From Rhodamnia argentea (taxonomy: Eukaryota; Streptophyta; Magnoliopsida; Myrtales; Myrtaceae): a DNA stretch of 64,000 nt. Under the pieces are notes generated by a model. The model did no database searches and was not told where the DNA came from. It saw nothing but the letters and a program-made list of their open reading frames with translations. The stretch is taken from NCBI RefSeq assembly GCF_020921035.1, contig NC_063150.1:2170001-2234000 (forward strand), read 5' to 3'. A program made the translations under genes and the position numbers. The stretch's first letter is position 1. Each line of letters begins with the position of its first letter. Of this stretch, positions 49,986-60,780 are shown one piece after another.

Positions 49986-50341
49986 ATGTATGTATGAACT
50001 ATATATTATAAAGTAGAAATAAATTAATATATAAATTAAAAATAGAATAAATAAAAATGAATATTTTTTATTTTGAGTTTTTTTTTTACATTAGAATTCA
50101 AATATAATTTAAATATAATTATTAGTCTAATTTTCCAATTCAAGAAGTTTGTTATCTAGAAAAATAGTTTTTATACCAAGAAGAGAATAAATCATATCCA
50201 CCTCTATCCCACCTCCCCCGTGAGATAATTTAGCCAAGCTATATCCCCTTTATATCCCACTTTATCATGTCCTGGGTAGGTACCAAATACGGGATAGGAT
50301 AATTTATCATGATTTTTTTATCCCGACTATCAAACATAACT
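49184..50341. mobile_element. Tourist-like MITE nested in the LINE
   Basis: Ends GGTTGCATTTGG and the complement of CAAACATAACT are related, with TAA on both sides (49181-49183, 50342-50344). Inner arms are inverted (GATAGGATATGATAT against ATAGGATAATTTATCATG). The LINE coding sequence resumes on the other side, confirming an insertion. At 1158 bp it is non-coding and contains a microsatellite. Confidence 0.8.
49947..49996. repeat. Compound microsatellite (TG)n(TATG)n
   Basis: A run of TG dinucleotides (about 49947-49970) passes into TATG tetranucleotides (to 49996) inside the nested MITE. Confidence 0.95.
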
Positions 50342-51599
50342 TAAGTGTTCTGGGGTTCGACATGTACTCCGCAAGCTGGACACACAGGATCAGGTGTGAT
50401 CTTTCTTCTGAAGAGGTTCTCCTTACTTGGGAGCGCGTTTTGGCATACGCTCCAAATAAAGTTTCAGACTTTGTGGGGGGTATTCATACTCCATATCCTA
50501 TTCCATAGTTTTCTTGGAGTCTGATATGATGAGGAGCCTGATCAATTTCTGGCTCGCTTGCTATATCTTGGTTATACCAACTCTTTACTAAGTATTGCCC
50601 TATTTTTGTTCCAGTCCAGACTAATTGGTCCTTCATCAATTGTGGTCTTATATGGATAGTAAGGATTTCTCTGACAAGTTCTTCGTCAAACATGCACCAC
50701 AAGGTTGGCTTTTTCCAGGAGTTCTCTTCTCGATTTATCAATTCGGACACTTTTGTTGGTTCGCCTCTATTTTCTGGTCCCCCAATTAGCCCCCTCTTCA
50801 GCCATTTATCCTTTCTAATGTCAATGTTTTCACCTTTTCCCACCGACTACTTCACTGAGTCTGCTATTGATGCTTTCCCCATTAAGATACTCTGCCATCC
50901 CCAAGAAGGTCCGGATCCCCTCTCTGCTTTCCTCAAGCTTGTGTGAGGATAGTAGATTCCTTTTAAAATCTGACTTCAAAGGTTAGATGGGAGTTGTGCT
51001 GGCCTCCAGGCTTGTTTGCCAAGCATGGCCTTGTTAAAGGTAATCAAATCTCTGAATCCGAGGCCTTCCTTATCTTTTCTGTGCTTTAGCATCTCCCACT
51101 TCTTCCAGTGTACTCCTGTTTTGGAGCTTTGGTTTTTACACCATAATGCTGCTATTCTTTTCTCAATTGCTTGACAAACAGAAACTGGGATCTTAAAAAT
51201 GGGCATCACATATTGTGGTAAGGCTTGAACCCCTGTTTTTATGAGGATCTCTTTTCCTGCCTTAGACATTAGGTTTTCTTTCCAGCCTTCCAACTTCATG
51301 TTTACCCTTGCCAATATCCAGGCAAACATTTGCTTCTTAGATGCTCTCCAATCAAAGGGAATGCCCAAGTACTTCCCTGTCTTGTCTATTTCCAGGACTC
51401 TTAGTTCGTTGGCCATGTTTCTTCGTAAAGTGCTTGGGCAGTTGTGATAGACTGGATCTTCGTCAGTCTGTTTAGTAAATAAGATGGATTATGTAATAAA
51501 ACTTATGTTTGGAATATGAGATATATGAATTTAAGCGAAGTATTGCTTGATGTCCAGTTCGAAGGTTTGAATTATTGAGGTTTCGATCAGTTAAGTTGG

Positions 51600-53300
51600 T
51601 CTTGGGCTTTGAGCGTGAATGGAACTCCACACCCTTTGACCGACCCCCTCACCCCCTATATAAACCCCCTCTCTCTCTCTCTCCCTCTCTCTCTCATGCG
51701 AGACATCCTCCCCATCTCCCTCATTGGTTCCGCCCGCAAGACCACGCTGCGATATCGCTTCCTCCGCTCATTCGAGCTCTTTGATGGCGACAACGGCGGC
51801 CACCACTCTTCGAGCTCACTCCCTTGGCCCTCGCTCTCGCTCGATCTCACTTTGGCACCACTTGTTTCCCTCTCTTGCGCTCTCGGTGCTGCACGACAAG
51901 GACGAAGACCCAAGCCCATTTTGACGCGATTTGACTCCGGTTTTCTTTGTACGTCGACTCTTAAGCAATTGAAGCCTCTAACTCTTCTGCTTGCTTCCCG
52001 ATTTGTCGCTGGTTGGGTGCGACTCGATGTTTTGGTTTATGGGAATGAACGAGCATAGATCGTCTTGCATGAGCTAGAAAATGGGTTTGCATGTACGATC
52101 CATTGCTTGAATCGAAGTTTGTGAGTCTTGGTGTGTCAATTCTGTGGGCTGATCGTGTTGGTTGTCGTCGAAATGGCGTGAAATTGAATGGTCTTACCTA
52201 TGGGTTTCGGTCGAGAGGCCCTTATGTGCGTGAGGAGTTGGGTGCTTTGTGAATTGTTTTTTGTCAAAGGAAATCCTGAACTGTGGCTAAGATAGTTAGG
52301 TCGAGGTGTGGGTTTGCATTGCATCTAAGATGTAAGCACGAGTTGCGTCTCTGGATTGAAAAGAGGCGTTGAGTTTGGATGGATGAGTTGTCTTGTCTAA
52401 TTACGTATGGCTGAGTTTGGTCGGGGTGGTTGTCCTGCCTATCGAGTTCTGAGTCGGTTGGTCTGCATTTGAATCTAAGTAATGAATTGAATATTCGTAG
52501 GCCAGCATCCCGACATGATTAATTGATATCCGCCTGTTTCCGGATGGTACCCCCTAGGAGCATGAGTGGAAATCGAGAAGCCATCAGCCTGTGTCCTATT
52601 GAAATGGAATGCCTGAGGCATGTGTCCCTCAGAAGCCCTGGAGTAGGGGAGAATTGAGATCTATATCCTTCATTAATCTTATGGTCGGTGTTCTATGGAC
52701 GAAAAGCTGAGGTATTTATCCCTCGGAATCGAGGCCTGTGACCCTTGGAGACGAAATTGAGGCCCGTGTCCTCAAGAATTGGAAAATAATTGAAAACTGA
52801 AAAGTACACATCAAGTCTTATGCATGCCCATGTGCTTGTGTGTTTGTGTTATGTGGAGTTGTCATCGAGTTTCATTCTTGCATATTCTGGATGTCGAGTC
52901 CTGCTTGATTGAGTGATGAATTGCTAGTTAGCTATTGAGTTAATTGTTTAACTACCGAGCTATTAGCTCACTTTTGTGGTTAAACTGTTTTTCAGATAGC
53001 TAGGTATGTCGATTTCTCTTGCCATTCCCACCATTTGTTATGGTGAACCTATTGACTTTGTACATACATGGGAAGAGTATTATGATCATAGACGTAGAGT
53101 TGCCCGAGGTGTTGATTCCGCTACGTTTTGTATCACTGATCATGATGGACTCATCCGGTCATCTGTCTTGTCCGTTGCCGTTTGTGCCCCGATGACGACA
53201 GTGACAACCACCATGGAGTGGAGCAATGGAGTTATTGGACGGCGAGTTTGTACAGGCAGGTTTTTGGCGGTAGTGTTGTGGTAGACACTTTTTGGTTTGG
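51600..53300 (+). other. Unidentified locus with a strong core promoter
   Basis: TATATAAA at 51657-51664 is followed by a CT-rich leader (51669-51694), a classic plant promoter layout. The transcribed region would start near 51690. A 149-codon frame (51609-52058) is Ser/Leu/Pro-rich and resembles nothing I know. A 92-codon frame at 53006-53284 starts just after a splice-acceptor-like TTTTTCAG (52989-52996) and is also unrecognised. Between 52550 and 52770 a short GAGGC(A/C)TGTG-TCC motif recurs. It could be a non-coding RNA gene, an orphan protein gene or a long terminal repeat. Confidence 0.35.
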
Positions 53301-53424
53301 CCGCTGAATAGTATGGTTATGGATGGGGGTAATGGCGGTGGAGGAAGTAGTTAGTGTTGAGTGATGGTTATCTTTTGCTAGTATCCCAGTTGTTCTCGGA
53401 AAACTTTGATGTAAATATAAATGG

Positions 53425-53515
53425 GATATACATATATATATATACATATATACATATATACATATACTGTATATATATGTATACTTGTTATATATACAGT
53501 ATATATATGTGTAGA
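53425..53515. repeat. (TA)n-rich microsatellite with ATAC/GTAT interruptions
   Basis: Alternating TA with CATATA and TGTATA words over about 90 bp, including inverted ACTGTATATATA and TATATACAGTATA segments that could extrude as a cruciform. Confidence 0.9.
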
Positions 53516-53939
53516 TGTTATAATAGCATGACATGTGTGTAGTAAACCCTAAAAGGGCCTAACCTTGTGGTGTGCGTGCTTGCGTTTGATTGTATTGTAT
53601 TGTTCTGTAGGGATGCTTTCCACGGCGTTTCTCGCATGCGCCTTTGATTCTACACTTAATATCTTCTTAAAGTGGAACCCATTAGAAATACGACGGCATG
53701 GGACGTCGTGGGGCCCTCATAGCAGTAAGTGAATGAAACGTGATGATCTGATTGTGGACACTGTATTTTCTCAATATGAATGAAAGGTGATGTGTTTAGA
53801 CCAAAAAAAAATAAAAACATTGGAAGAAGATTAATTAATTTGCTACGCACCTATTTCTAGATTTTGTAATACATTTCAAGGCTATTCCTTTGCGCCGGCT
53901 AACGGTTCTAGAGTTTTCAAGGGAAGGACCGTATTGAAG

Positions 53940-54275
53940 AAAAGAACCAAAAAAAAAAAAGTCATAAACATATTGTATTTGAGCCAATTCATTCATACAA
54001 ATATTAAAATACTCTTAAAATTTATCTACATCATCGCTGACTGTGCCATGTAGGACTGTCGGCATTCACATCAACGTTTTATGCCAAAAATGGCCGCATG
54101 AATTTAATTGAAAAAATGTGAAAAGATTTAGGACTCAATTGACAAAATTGGCTAGTTAGACTCAATTGACAAAATGTAAAAATATTTATGACTCAATTGG
54201 CAAAATTAAAAGATTTAAGATTGAATTGATAAAAGTGCAATGGATTTAGGATTTTTTGGACAACTTCTTGTAAAT
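53940..54275. mobile_element. MITE fragment of the Mutator-like AGTCCTAAACC family
   Basis: An ACCAAAAAAAAAAAAGTC-type left end and GGATTTAGGATTTTTTGG at the right resemble the ends of 22086-22884. The middle (GACTGTGCCATGTAGGA, then AAAATGGCCG) resembles 57080-57150. Flanking duplications were not resolved. Confidence 0.5.
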
Positions 54276-54402
54276 GTATATTTTAAAATCCGTTGACGGT
54301 GACGAAATATTCCTCATATCAACGTCACTCGAAACGAAATAACATTTGCGTTTGTCAATTAATGATGAGAAATAGATGGTTTTGTCGTTAAGGAGGTTTT
54401 TC

Positions 54403-54482
54403 CAACATCATGATATCCTACAAGCATCTTGTGAGAGATGACATGAGAGAATAAATATCTTGGCAAACTTGGAAGTCATTTT
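54403..54482 (-). pseudogene. Short F-box (PP2-B) start-exon remnant
   Basis: On the minus strand this begins with an ATG followed by sequence closely matching the decayed start exon at 34064-33990, including ACAAGATGCTTGTAGGATATCAT. The frame is broken and nothing else of the gene remains here. Sequence around 54910-55010 also resembles the region upstream of the 33-34 kb copy (GTCAATTGTTTATGCTTGC). Confidence 0.5.
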
Positions 54483-54489
54483 TTTAGGA

Positions 54490-54900
54490 AAAATTACACA
54501 AATGATCTCTGAATTTTGATCCAAAGTGTAAAGTTATCCCTAAACTTTTAATTTATTCATTATAGTCCTTAAACTTTAGCACAATGTGTAATATGATATT
54601 TGAACTTTTAATTTATTCAATGTATTCCTGAATTTCTGGTGCTTGTTCAATTTAGTCCCTAAACTATAAGAAAATATTCAATATTGTCCCCGGTCTTAAA
54701 TTAATGGAATGACTATATTAAATATTTCGATATTGTTTGGGGACTACATTGAATATGCACAAAAAATTTAAGGCATATATTGAACAAATTAAAGGTTCAA
54801 AGACTAAATCGAACAATAGGTTAGGATTTAAGAACCTCATTGAATAAATTAAAAGTATAGGGCACATTGGATCAAAATTTAGAGATTATTTATGTCATTA
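54490..54900. mobile_element. Inverted-repeat MITE of the GATCC-TGAACTTT family
   Basis: Left half (ATTACACAAATGATCTCTGAA, CCTAAACTTTTAATTTATTC) is complementary to the right half (GAATAAATTAAAAGTATAGGG, TTTAGAGATTATTTATGTC). It matches 37080-37490 in layout. It lies beside the short F-box remnant at 54403-54482 and may have broken it. Confidence 0.6.
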
Positions 54901-55049
54901 TCTCTCGTTTTTACATTTCCTTTGATTTTCTCTTCCTTGCCTTGGCTTCTCTAACTTTCTTGACAAGATCAAGGTGATAAGTCAATTGTTTATGCTTGCT
55001 CTAGCTCTCTAAGATGTAGTGTGATTGGCAAAACCAATTAACATATGTC

Positions 55050-56135
55050 GGGAAAAGTACACTAGAAGTACCATAACTTTTGTACAGCGTTCACTTGAGT
55101 CTCATAACTTTCAAAACGTTCATTTAAGTGCCATAACTTTCAAAAATCGTTCACTTAAGTACCAATGCTTACGTGGATGCCGGAAAAGCTGACGTGAAAG
55201 TCGAAAAAGCTAATGTGGCACCGGCAAACCAATTTTTTGAATATTTTAATGTACATAATGGAAATTTTCATTAGTTTTTATTTTTTTTTACAGATTTTAT
55301 TTTTCTGGATTTTTTTAATTATTGAATATTTTCAAAAAAAAAAAAAAAGGCAAAACCCTTGCTTTCTATATGGTAGCCGGCGAGGGTCACCACCGGCTAG
55401 CCCAAGGGCCAGGGTCGGCTTGCCTTGGGCCGGTGCGGCCACGATGGCTATGGGCAATGGCCATCATGGCCTCGGATCGCCGCGAGCCGGGCGCGTAGCC
55501 CTCGCCGGATTTGGGTGAGGGTCTCGCGACCTCGCCGGCCAAAGGCCCCCCACAACAACCGAGGTTGCGAGGGCTGTCGCTCGGGGCCGGGGTTGGCTCG
55601 CCTTGGGCCGACGGGGCCCGGACGATCGTCGCAGCCTCGGTTGCCTCGGGGGGCCTTTGGTCGGTGGGGCGCGAGGCCCTCACCCACATCTGGTGAGGGC
55701 TTCACGCCCTCGCTCGCGGCAAGCGTCGCCCGGGGCTGTCGTGGCCTCGCCGACCTAGGACGAGCCGACCCCGGCCCCTAGGCTAGTCGGTGGTGGTCGG
55801 CGGCGACCCTCGCCGGCCACCACCAAGAAACCGAAGGGTTTTCTCTTGTTTTTTTTTTTTTTGAAATATTAAATAACTAAAATTAAAATAAAAACATTAA
55901 AATGAATAAAAAATTTAAAGAAACTTTTAGAAAATATTAAAAAATGTAAAGAAAATTCACATGACACCGATAATTTAACAAAATAATATTGAAAAGTCCA
56001 TGTCAGCTTTTCCGGCAAAAATAGCACCCAAGTGAATGTTTTTACTCCGATATGGCACTCAAGTGAACGTTTTGAAAGTTATGGCACTCAAGTGAACGTC
56101 GTACAAAAGTTATGACACTTCTAGTGTACTTTTCC
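55050..56135. mobile_element. Mutator-like MITE, long TIRs, GC-rich core, 11-bp flanking repeat
   Basis: The left arm (GGGAAAAGTACACTAGAAG, ACCATAACTTTTGTAC, GTTCACTTGAGT) is inverted at the right end over about 150 bp. The direct repeat TAACATATGTC flanks it (55039-55049 and 56136-56146). AT-rich arms enclose a sharply bounded GC-rich core (about 55370-55840, GGCGAGGG, GGCTAGCCC, CTCGCCGG words) between an A-run and a T-run. Open frames inside the core occur on both strands with Gly/Pro/Arg-rich translations and are composition artefacts. No transposase. Confidence 0.88.
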
Positions 56136-56679
56136 TAACATATGTCTATCATATATATGAGTGTTGTTCATGCTACATCAGGTACAATCAAATTCACATC
56201 ATTTCCATTGAATTCCAAAAGGAAATTCCGGCGCTTTGGTTAGGATTTAGCCTAAGGGTCCTAAAATTTTGACTTAAGACCACTCTCATGTGGATTTTAG
56301 TAGGGTCAAAGTCAATCGATTTAAAAGCTTAAACTAATAAATGAAAAAATGATTCACTATTCTAATGCTGCAACACTTAAGAAGTGAGTCATTCTTGGTT
56401 TTGCAAGAAAGAAGCAAATCTTGAGTTATCTTCCAATATTTTGCAATGAGATCAAGAGAAACCTGGTAGACTCACACAATCGGATCGCGAGAATGGAAAT
56501 TTTCGATAGATATCTAGTCATCGTACAATATTTTCTTTGTCAAAATCATGCCATAGTTGACTTACTTAGAAATGTCACATTTGATTGCATATGTTAGTTT
56601 GTCTACTTGTAATAGGGTATAAGTTGAAAAATATAGAAGCCGGAGACAAAGTTGGAGAAAACCTTAGACTAGAGAATTT

Positions 56680-57267
56680 GGGATAATTTTCAAAAAAATT
56701 TTAAATTAATTGTATGGATATCAATTCAATTTAGTTGAAAATCTTTTGATAATTTGCTAATGTAATCATTCTGGCTAATTTTGGCCGGAAATAATGAACA
56801 TTGACATCGGCTATCCTATGTGACACGGTCGGTGTTGACGTGAACAATTTTTACAATCTTTTAATAATTTTTATGAGTTTTTTTCCTTTTTTTTTTATTG
56901 AGGGCCGGCAACCTTCCCCGGCACTAAGCAAGGGCGTCGTGGCCCTTGCCTAATCTTGCAAGGGCTTAGGCGAGGGTGGGTGAGGGCATCCCAGCCACCG
57001 TCAAGGCTACGAACCGGCGGAGAGAAATAAAGAAAAAGGAAGAAAAAGAGAAAAAAATCAGAAAATTTTGTAAAAATTAATCACGTCAATACCGGTCATG
57101 CCAGGTAGAATGGTTGGTTTTCACACCAGCAATTTTAGGCTAAAATTGACCAGTATGACATTGGAAAATCTTTAAAAGGCTTAGGACTAAGTTCGTCATC
57201 TTGAAAGATTTACGACCGAATTGGCATCCGTACAATATGCTTATCACTTTTTTGGTAATTTTCCCTA
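56680..57267. mobile_element. Mutator-like MITE, same family as 22086-22884
   Basis: Left end GGGATAATTTTCAAAAAAA and right end TTTTTTGGTAATTTTCCCTA are inverted. AGAGAATTT (56671-56679) and AGAGAATTC (57268-57276) form a 9-bp duplication with one mismatch. A small GC-rich core (about 56900-57010) lies between a T-tract and a GAAAAAG-type tract. Confidence 0.75.
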
Positions 57268-57504
57268 AGAGAATTCTTTTTGTGTAATCAAACAGTGAAT
57301 CAATGATAATAGAGTCAAATGCAAACTTTTTATTACAATTTAGTGTGATTATCCAAGATTCTTCACACATAGATTAGCATGTATCAAAGCTCAGCCATTG
57401 AATATTTGTTGATACAAGGGCACTCATAAAAGACTTGCATCAACAATCACCACAGCCCTCCGGCAATGTGATGTAGTACATTTTCTCGTCTAAGTTCGAT
57501 CCCT

Positions 57505-58134
57505 TCAACAATAAGACCATATTTGCATCGGACAACATCCCCAAGACAGACACACCAATGCTCCATCATCTCCATTTTTACTGTAGAACTCTCCCGTCTC
57601 AATCTCCAACCATCCCGTATGCCTTTCGCTAGTTGTTCTAGTCTTGCCTTCTTTAGGGTCTAGCGTCGCGGTTCGCCGTTCGTCAAGCTCGTCGTTTCCG
57701 GTATAGACACGCATCTTTACCGGCCGATCAAATCTGTCCTTGTCGCCTCCAAACTGGAATACGAAATGAGCCGCGTACTTTGTTAGGGATAAGAGCATAA
57801 AGGTCTCGATTCTTCGTATGACGTGAAGCCACCACATCACTCGGAGCTGAGACATTGCATTAAACCTGTCCAAGAATTTCTCGTCTCGAAATATGTTTCG
57901 ATCTGAACTATACTAAGAACAATTATTGAGGTTAAGAGAAACTGCTTCATCTTGGCAAATGATTTTACTCATTTTCTTTGGCCTGGGCACCAGTTTAGCA
58001 TTGCCTGGATTTTGGTGTAACAATCGGTTTCGAATACCTCTGGTCATCTCCCAATGCTTTCCGCTCTTCTTATTCAAAAGACTCCACTTGACAACATAAA
58101 AAAAATTTACAAATGACTCACTCGCAAGTGGCAA
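57505..58134 (-). pseudogene. F-box PP2-B pseudogene (PP2 exons only)
   Basis: On the minus strand, 58134 to about 57990 corresponds to the middle PP2 exon but has lost about a dozen codons after KKSGK and is out of frame. 57873-57505 matches the last exon (RIETFMLLSLTKYAAHFVF, GWLEIETGEFYSKNGDDG). A one-base insertion near 57550 changes frame and yields an early stop, although the expected CKYGLIVEGIELR persists in the other frame. No F-box exon was found upstream. Closest in the window to the gene at 45604-47157. Confidence 0.85.
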
Positions 58135-58167
58135 ATAAATTCGATTTCACCCTTTACCTTACTCTTA

Positions 58168-58385
58168 AGCTCTGTTTGTTTCGCAAAAAATATAACATTT
58201 CTGATCAAGATTTGCTGGAATGATTAAGATATTATTTAAAAAAAATCCATATCGGTGCCGGTTGTGCCACATATGATGGTCAACATCCACTTGAACAATT
58301 TTCAATCAAAATTGACCGGATAAACTGAATTGACATAAATGCAAAAAGTTAAGAGTAAATTGGCACTATATATATATTCTATCCG
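58168..58385. mobile_element. MITE fragments
   Basis: AAGCTCTGTTTGTTTCGC at 58168 resembles the terminus of the MITE at 20245-20475. Sequence at about 58250-58370 (GGTGCCGGTTGTGCCACA, AAAATTGACCGG) resembles the interior of 56680-57267. Both are incomplete. Confidence 0.4.
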
Positions 58386-58667
58386 CAACACGGAACTTTC
58401 CAAAGCGATTAGTATGTTTTTTTATTTTATTTTATAGAATGTACTGATTAGTATGTTTCGCAAACCAAAATTAATTTCCACTTATTCATGTGCTTTTGTT
58501 TTGGCCAAATAAATTAATTTTCATGTTGCAAAAGTGAATTTTGTACTTATTTGTGACTATGGTTTTTCAAGATGACTATTCAGTAAATTTCAATGAGGAG
58601 AAGTAAGATCCCATAGTTAATAACGTACTTACAAAAAAGTAAGTTTTAATATGCTAAATAATTAGAA

Positions 58668-59041
58668 GGGTCAATATCACGAAAAATCCAAAACCGGTAC
58701 ACACGTGACAAATTTTTTGAACTAATTTTTTGACCACCAAAATCCCAAACTGGTACATACGTGACAAAATTACGGCACGTTAATTTCCGCTAAATTGAGT
58801 CTAATATCACGAAAAATTTCAAACTAATATAGCGTTGACAAATGAAGGGTAAAAATCTTAAATTGGTACACCCATAAACTATCACGTGTAATCTAATTCA
58901 GCAATTTGATGGTAAAATTTAACGAAAATTAACAGAGTGTAAATTTGTGCATACAGGTTTAGGATTTTTGATGGTCAAAAATTAACTTTGAATAAATTTA
59001 TCACAGGCATATCAATCTGAGATTTTCGGTAATATTAGCCT
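58668..59041. mobile_element. Mutator-like MITE with 9-bp target-site duplication
   Basis: The element is an imperfect palindrome: GGTCAATATCACGAAAAAT and TTTTTTGACCACCAAAATCC in the left arm are mirrored by the complement of the right arm. TAATTAGAA flanks both sides exactly (58659-58667 and 59042-59050). At 374 bp it is non-coding. Confidence 0.8.
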
Positions 59042-59439
59042 TAATTAGAATAAGTGGCTTTCAAGTAAAATCAGTTAACCATACTACTTTTTAAGCCGGA
59101 GATTTTTAATCTGGTGTCATAACAGATGCAGCTCTTGACAAATCATTTTCAATATCAATTTTGCAGAGAGAAAAGATTGCCTACCAGCGCCATCTCTCTT
59201 AAAAAAAAGAGACAATGCCTTTCTTTGCCTTTAGATTCTCGAAGGAAATCGAGGAAAATCTTTCTTATTGAGATTTTGATTAATCCCATTGTGAGATTCC
59301 TTAAGTGAGAATATATGCAATTGAATATTTCCTCAAATGGTCCATTTAGATTTCATGAATGGTTGAGCAAACGTCAAGCATACCTGCGTCCCTTTTGAAT
59401 TGTTGGACAGCGTCCTCCGTGGAGAATGCTCACTCTTTG

Positions 59440-59900
59440 TTTCAAAATTGCAAAAGACGGCTCACGGGGAAGAGAAAAAAATGGAACCTTATCGGCAATC
59501 CCATCTCGACTTTGGCGATCACAGGAGACGGCAACATACACGGTGCTCACTTGGAAGGATCGAACGAAGGGTCCGTCGCAGCTGTTTGTTGAGATGATCA
59601 AGGGCGCCTAATCGACGGTTTTCGGCGGTCAATTAAAGGTTCATCGGCGGCAATGGCGGAGGCAACAGCCTTGGTCGACACCCTAAGACACGTTCTCGCT
59701 TGTGCTGGAGAAGAATTGGATATAGAAACAGATCACTTAGATCCGGTACGTGGCCCTACAGATCAAGCTCAATTCAGCTAGAGTCTCCATGTGCTTATTA
59801 GCGAAGCCCATCTCCTTTGTGGGTCTTACTCGAAGCTAAAGATGGCTCATATCAATAGAGCATCAAATATGATGTATGATTGGGTTGCTACAGCCTAAAA
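59440..59900 (+). pseudogene. RNase H-like domain relic of a LINE
   Basis: Plus-strand pieces read DGNIHGAHLEGSNEGSVAAVC, then after a TGA at 59593 LIDGFRRSIKGSSAAMAEATA and LRHVLACAGEELDIETDHLDP, then ISEAHLLC and MAHINRASNMMYDWVA. This is the order of the plant LINE RNase H-like domain (DG, EATAL, E-D, N..D). Stops and a frame change interrupt it. It is related to, but clearly different from, the RNase H part at 48480-48930. Confidence 0.75.
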
Positions 59901-60583
59901 GAAGAAATAGTCAATTTAGTAATTGAGTTAGTTATTCCCCGGGGTCTTTTGGATTTACCGTATTCCGAAGCCCATGGGTCTTGAACTTATTTTGATTAAT
60001 TTAAAGAGCAATATTATGACCAAAAACAAATGATAACCAATTGATCGACCAAAAGCTCAAATCGAGCAACCATGGCCACAAGCTCGACAACCGGAAGCTC
60101 AAGTTGCCATGGCCGCCACGAGCTCAAAACTCGAGCGATCATGCGGCCTCAAGTTTCGTGGCTCATAAAGATCCCGTAGACATGACCACCGTGAGTTTCA
60201 CAACTCGAAAAATCCCGCACCCGTGACTGTTGCGAGTTCAATGTGAGTGGTCGTGGCTCCAAGCTCGAGTGATTAAGTATGGCGTCCGCGAACTTGAGCT
60301 TGAACGTACATGATCGCCCCAAGCTAGAGCTTGAGCCTGCGATTATGGCAGCTGCAATGGATCCATCCATCTCTCTCTCTCTCTCTCTCAACGTTGTCTT
60401 CATTTATGTCTTTTTAATATGGCGCCTATTTGGCGTCTTATATAAGTTTGAGCGATTTCGACGTTTGTGTTAGCAATTTTGCAATATATGTCAACAAAAC
60501 TCGACCAACAAGAAAAAAGTACAGCAAGAACTCAATCTTGCGTCGGCAATTCAGCACGACATCACCGTCATGTTAGCAGCACC
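59901..60583. other. Non-coding region with repeated GAGCTCAA-type words and a short (CT)n
   Basis: Between 60030 and 60330 short AAGCTC/GAGC and GCCATGG words recur irregularly. A (CT)n run lies at about 60371-60389. No gene recognised. Confidence 0.4.
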
Positions 60584-60780
60584 TAGAGATGGCCAAAAAG
60601 AATCGTGGGCCCGGAATCGGCCCATTGACCGGCCCGTTGACCGAGCCCACAGTTCCGACCCGGTTTTAAAAAAAAAAAAAGAGGAGGCCCGGGGAAAAAT
60701 AACCATTGGGCCTAGGAATAGGAACTAGCGGTTCCAAACCGGAATTGGAACCGGCGGTTCCAAGAAACCGGCCACCTATA
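60584..60780. mobile_element. hAT-type MITE with 8-bp target-site duplication
   Basis: Ends TAGAGATGGCC (60584) and GGCCACCTATA (60770-60780) are inverted with 9 of 11 matches. GCAGCACC (60576-60583) and GCAGCGCC (60781-60788) flank it, a 7/8 duplication. The interior carries GGCCCG and GGTTCC/GGAACC inverted words. Its terminal sequence differs from the hAT MITE at 26742-27090, so it is a separate family. Confidence 0.75.

Larger units (their letters stand above)
48477..51450 (-). pseudogene. 5'-truncated LINE (L1-type) retrotransposon, split by a MITE
   Basis: Read on the minus strand from 51450, the pieces follow plant L1 order. The C-terminal part of the reverse transcriptase (GKYLGIPFDW, ILARVNMKLEGWKENLMSKAGKE, 51416-50976) is followed by a zf-RVT-like segment (50843 to about 50345). 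After an interruption come a linker (49162-49030) and an RNase H-like domain (NVNTDAAYVPGSNEGSIACVCR, 48930-48480). Frame changes and stops occur at several points. The catalytic YADD region and the endonuclease are missing, so the copy is 5'-truncated. The 49184-50341 insertion lies between the zf-RVT and RNase H parts. No clear poly(A) tail is seen at the 48.45 kb end. Confidence 0.85.

Noticed and set aside
49926-49999. TG/TATG run as a telomere-like or CRISPR-like array
   Set aside because: It is a simple compound microsatellite with no spacers and no telomeric motif.
51609-52058. 149-codon frame after the TATA box at 51657 as a protein gene
   Set aside because: It starts upstream of the TATA box and has Ser/Leu/Pro-rich composition and no motif, so I kept only an unidentified locus.
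55387-55781. Long overlapping open frames on both strands in the 55.4-55.8 kb GC-rich block
   Set aside because: All frames are open because GC-rich DNA has few stop codons. Translations are Arg/Pro/Gly-rich without motifs, and the block is the core of a TIR element.
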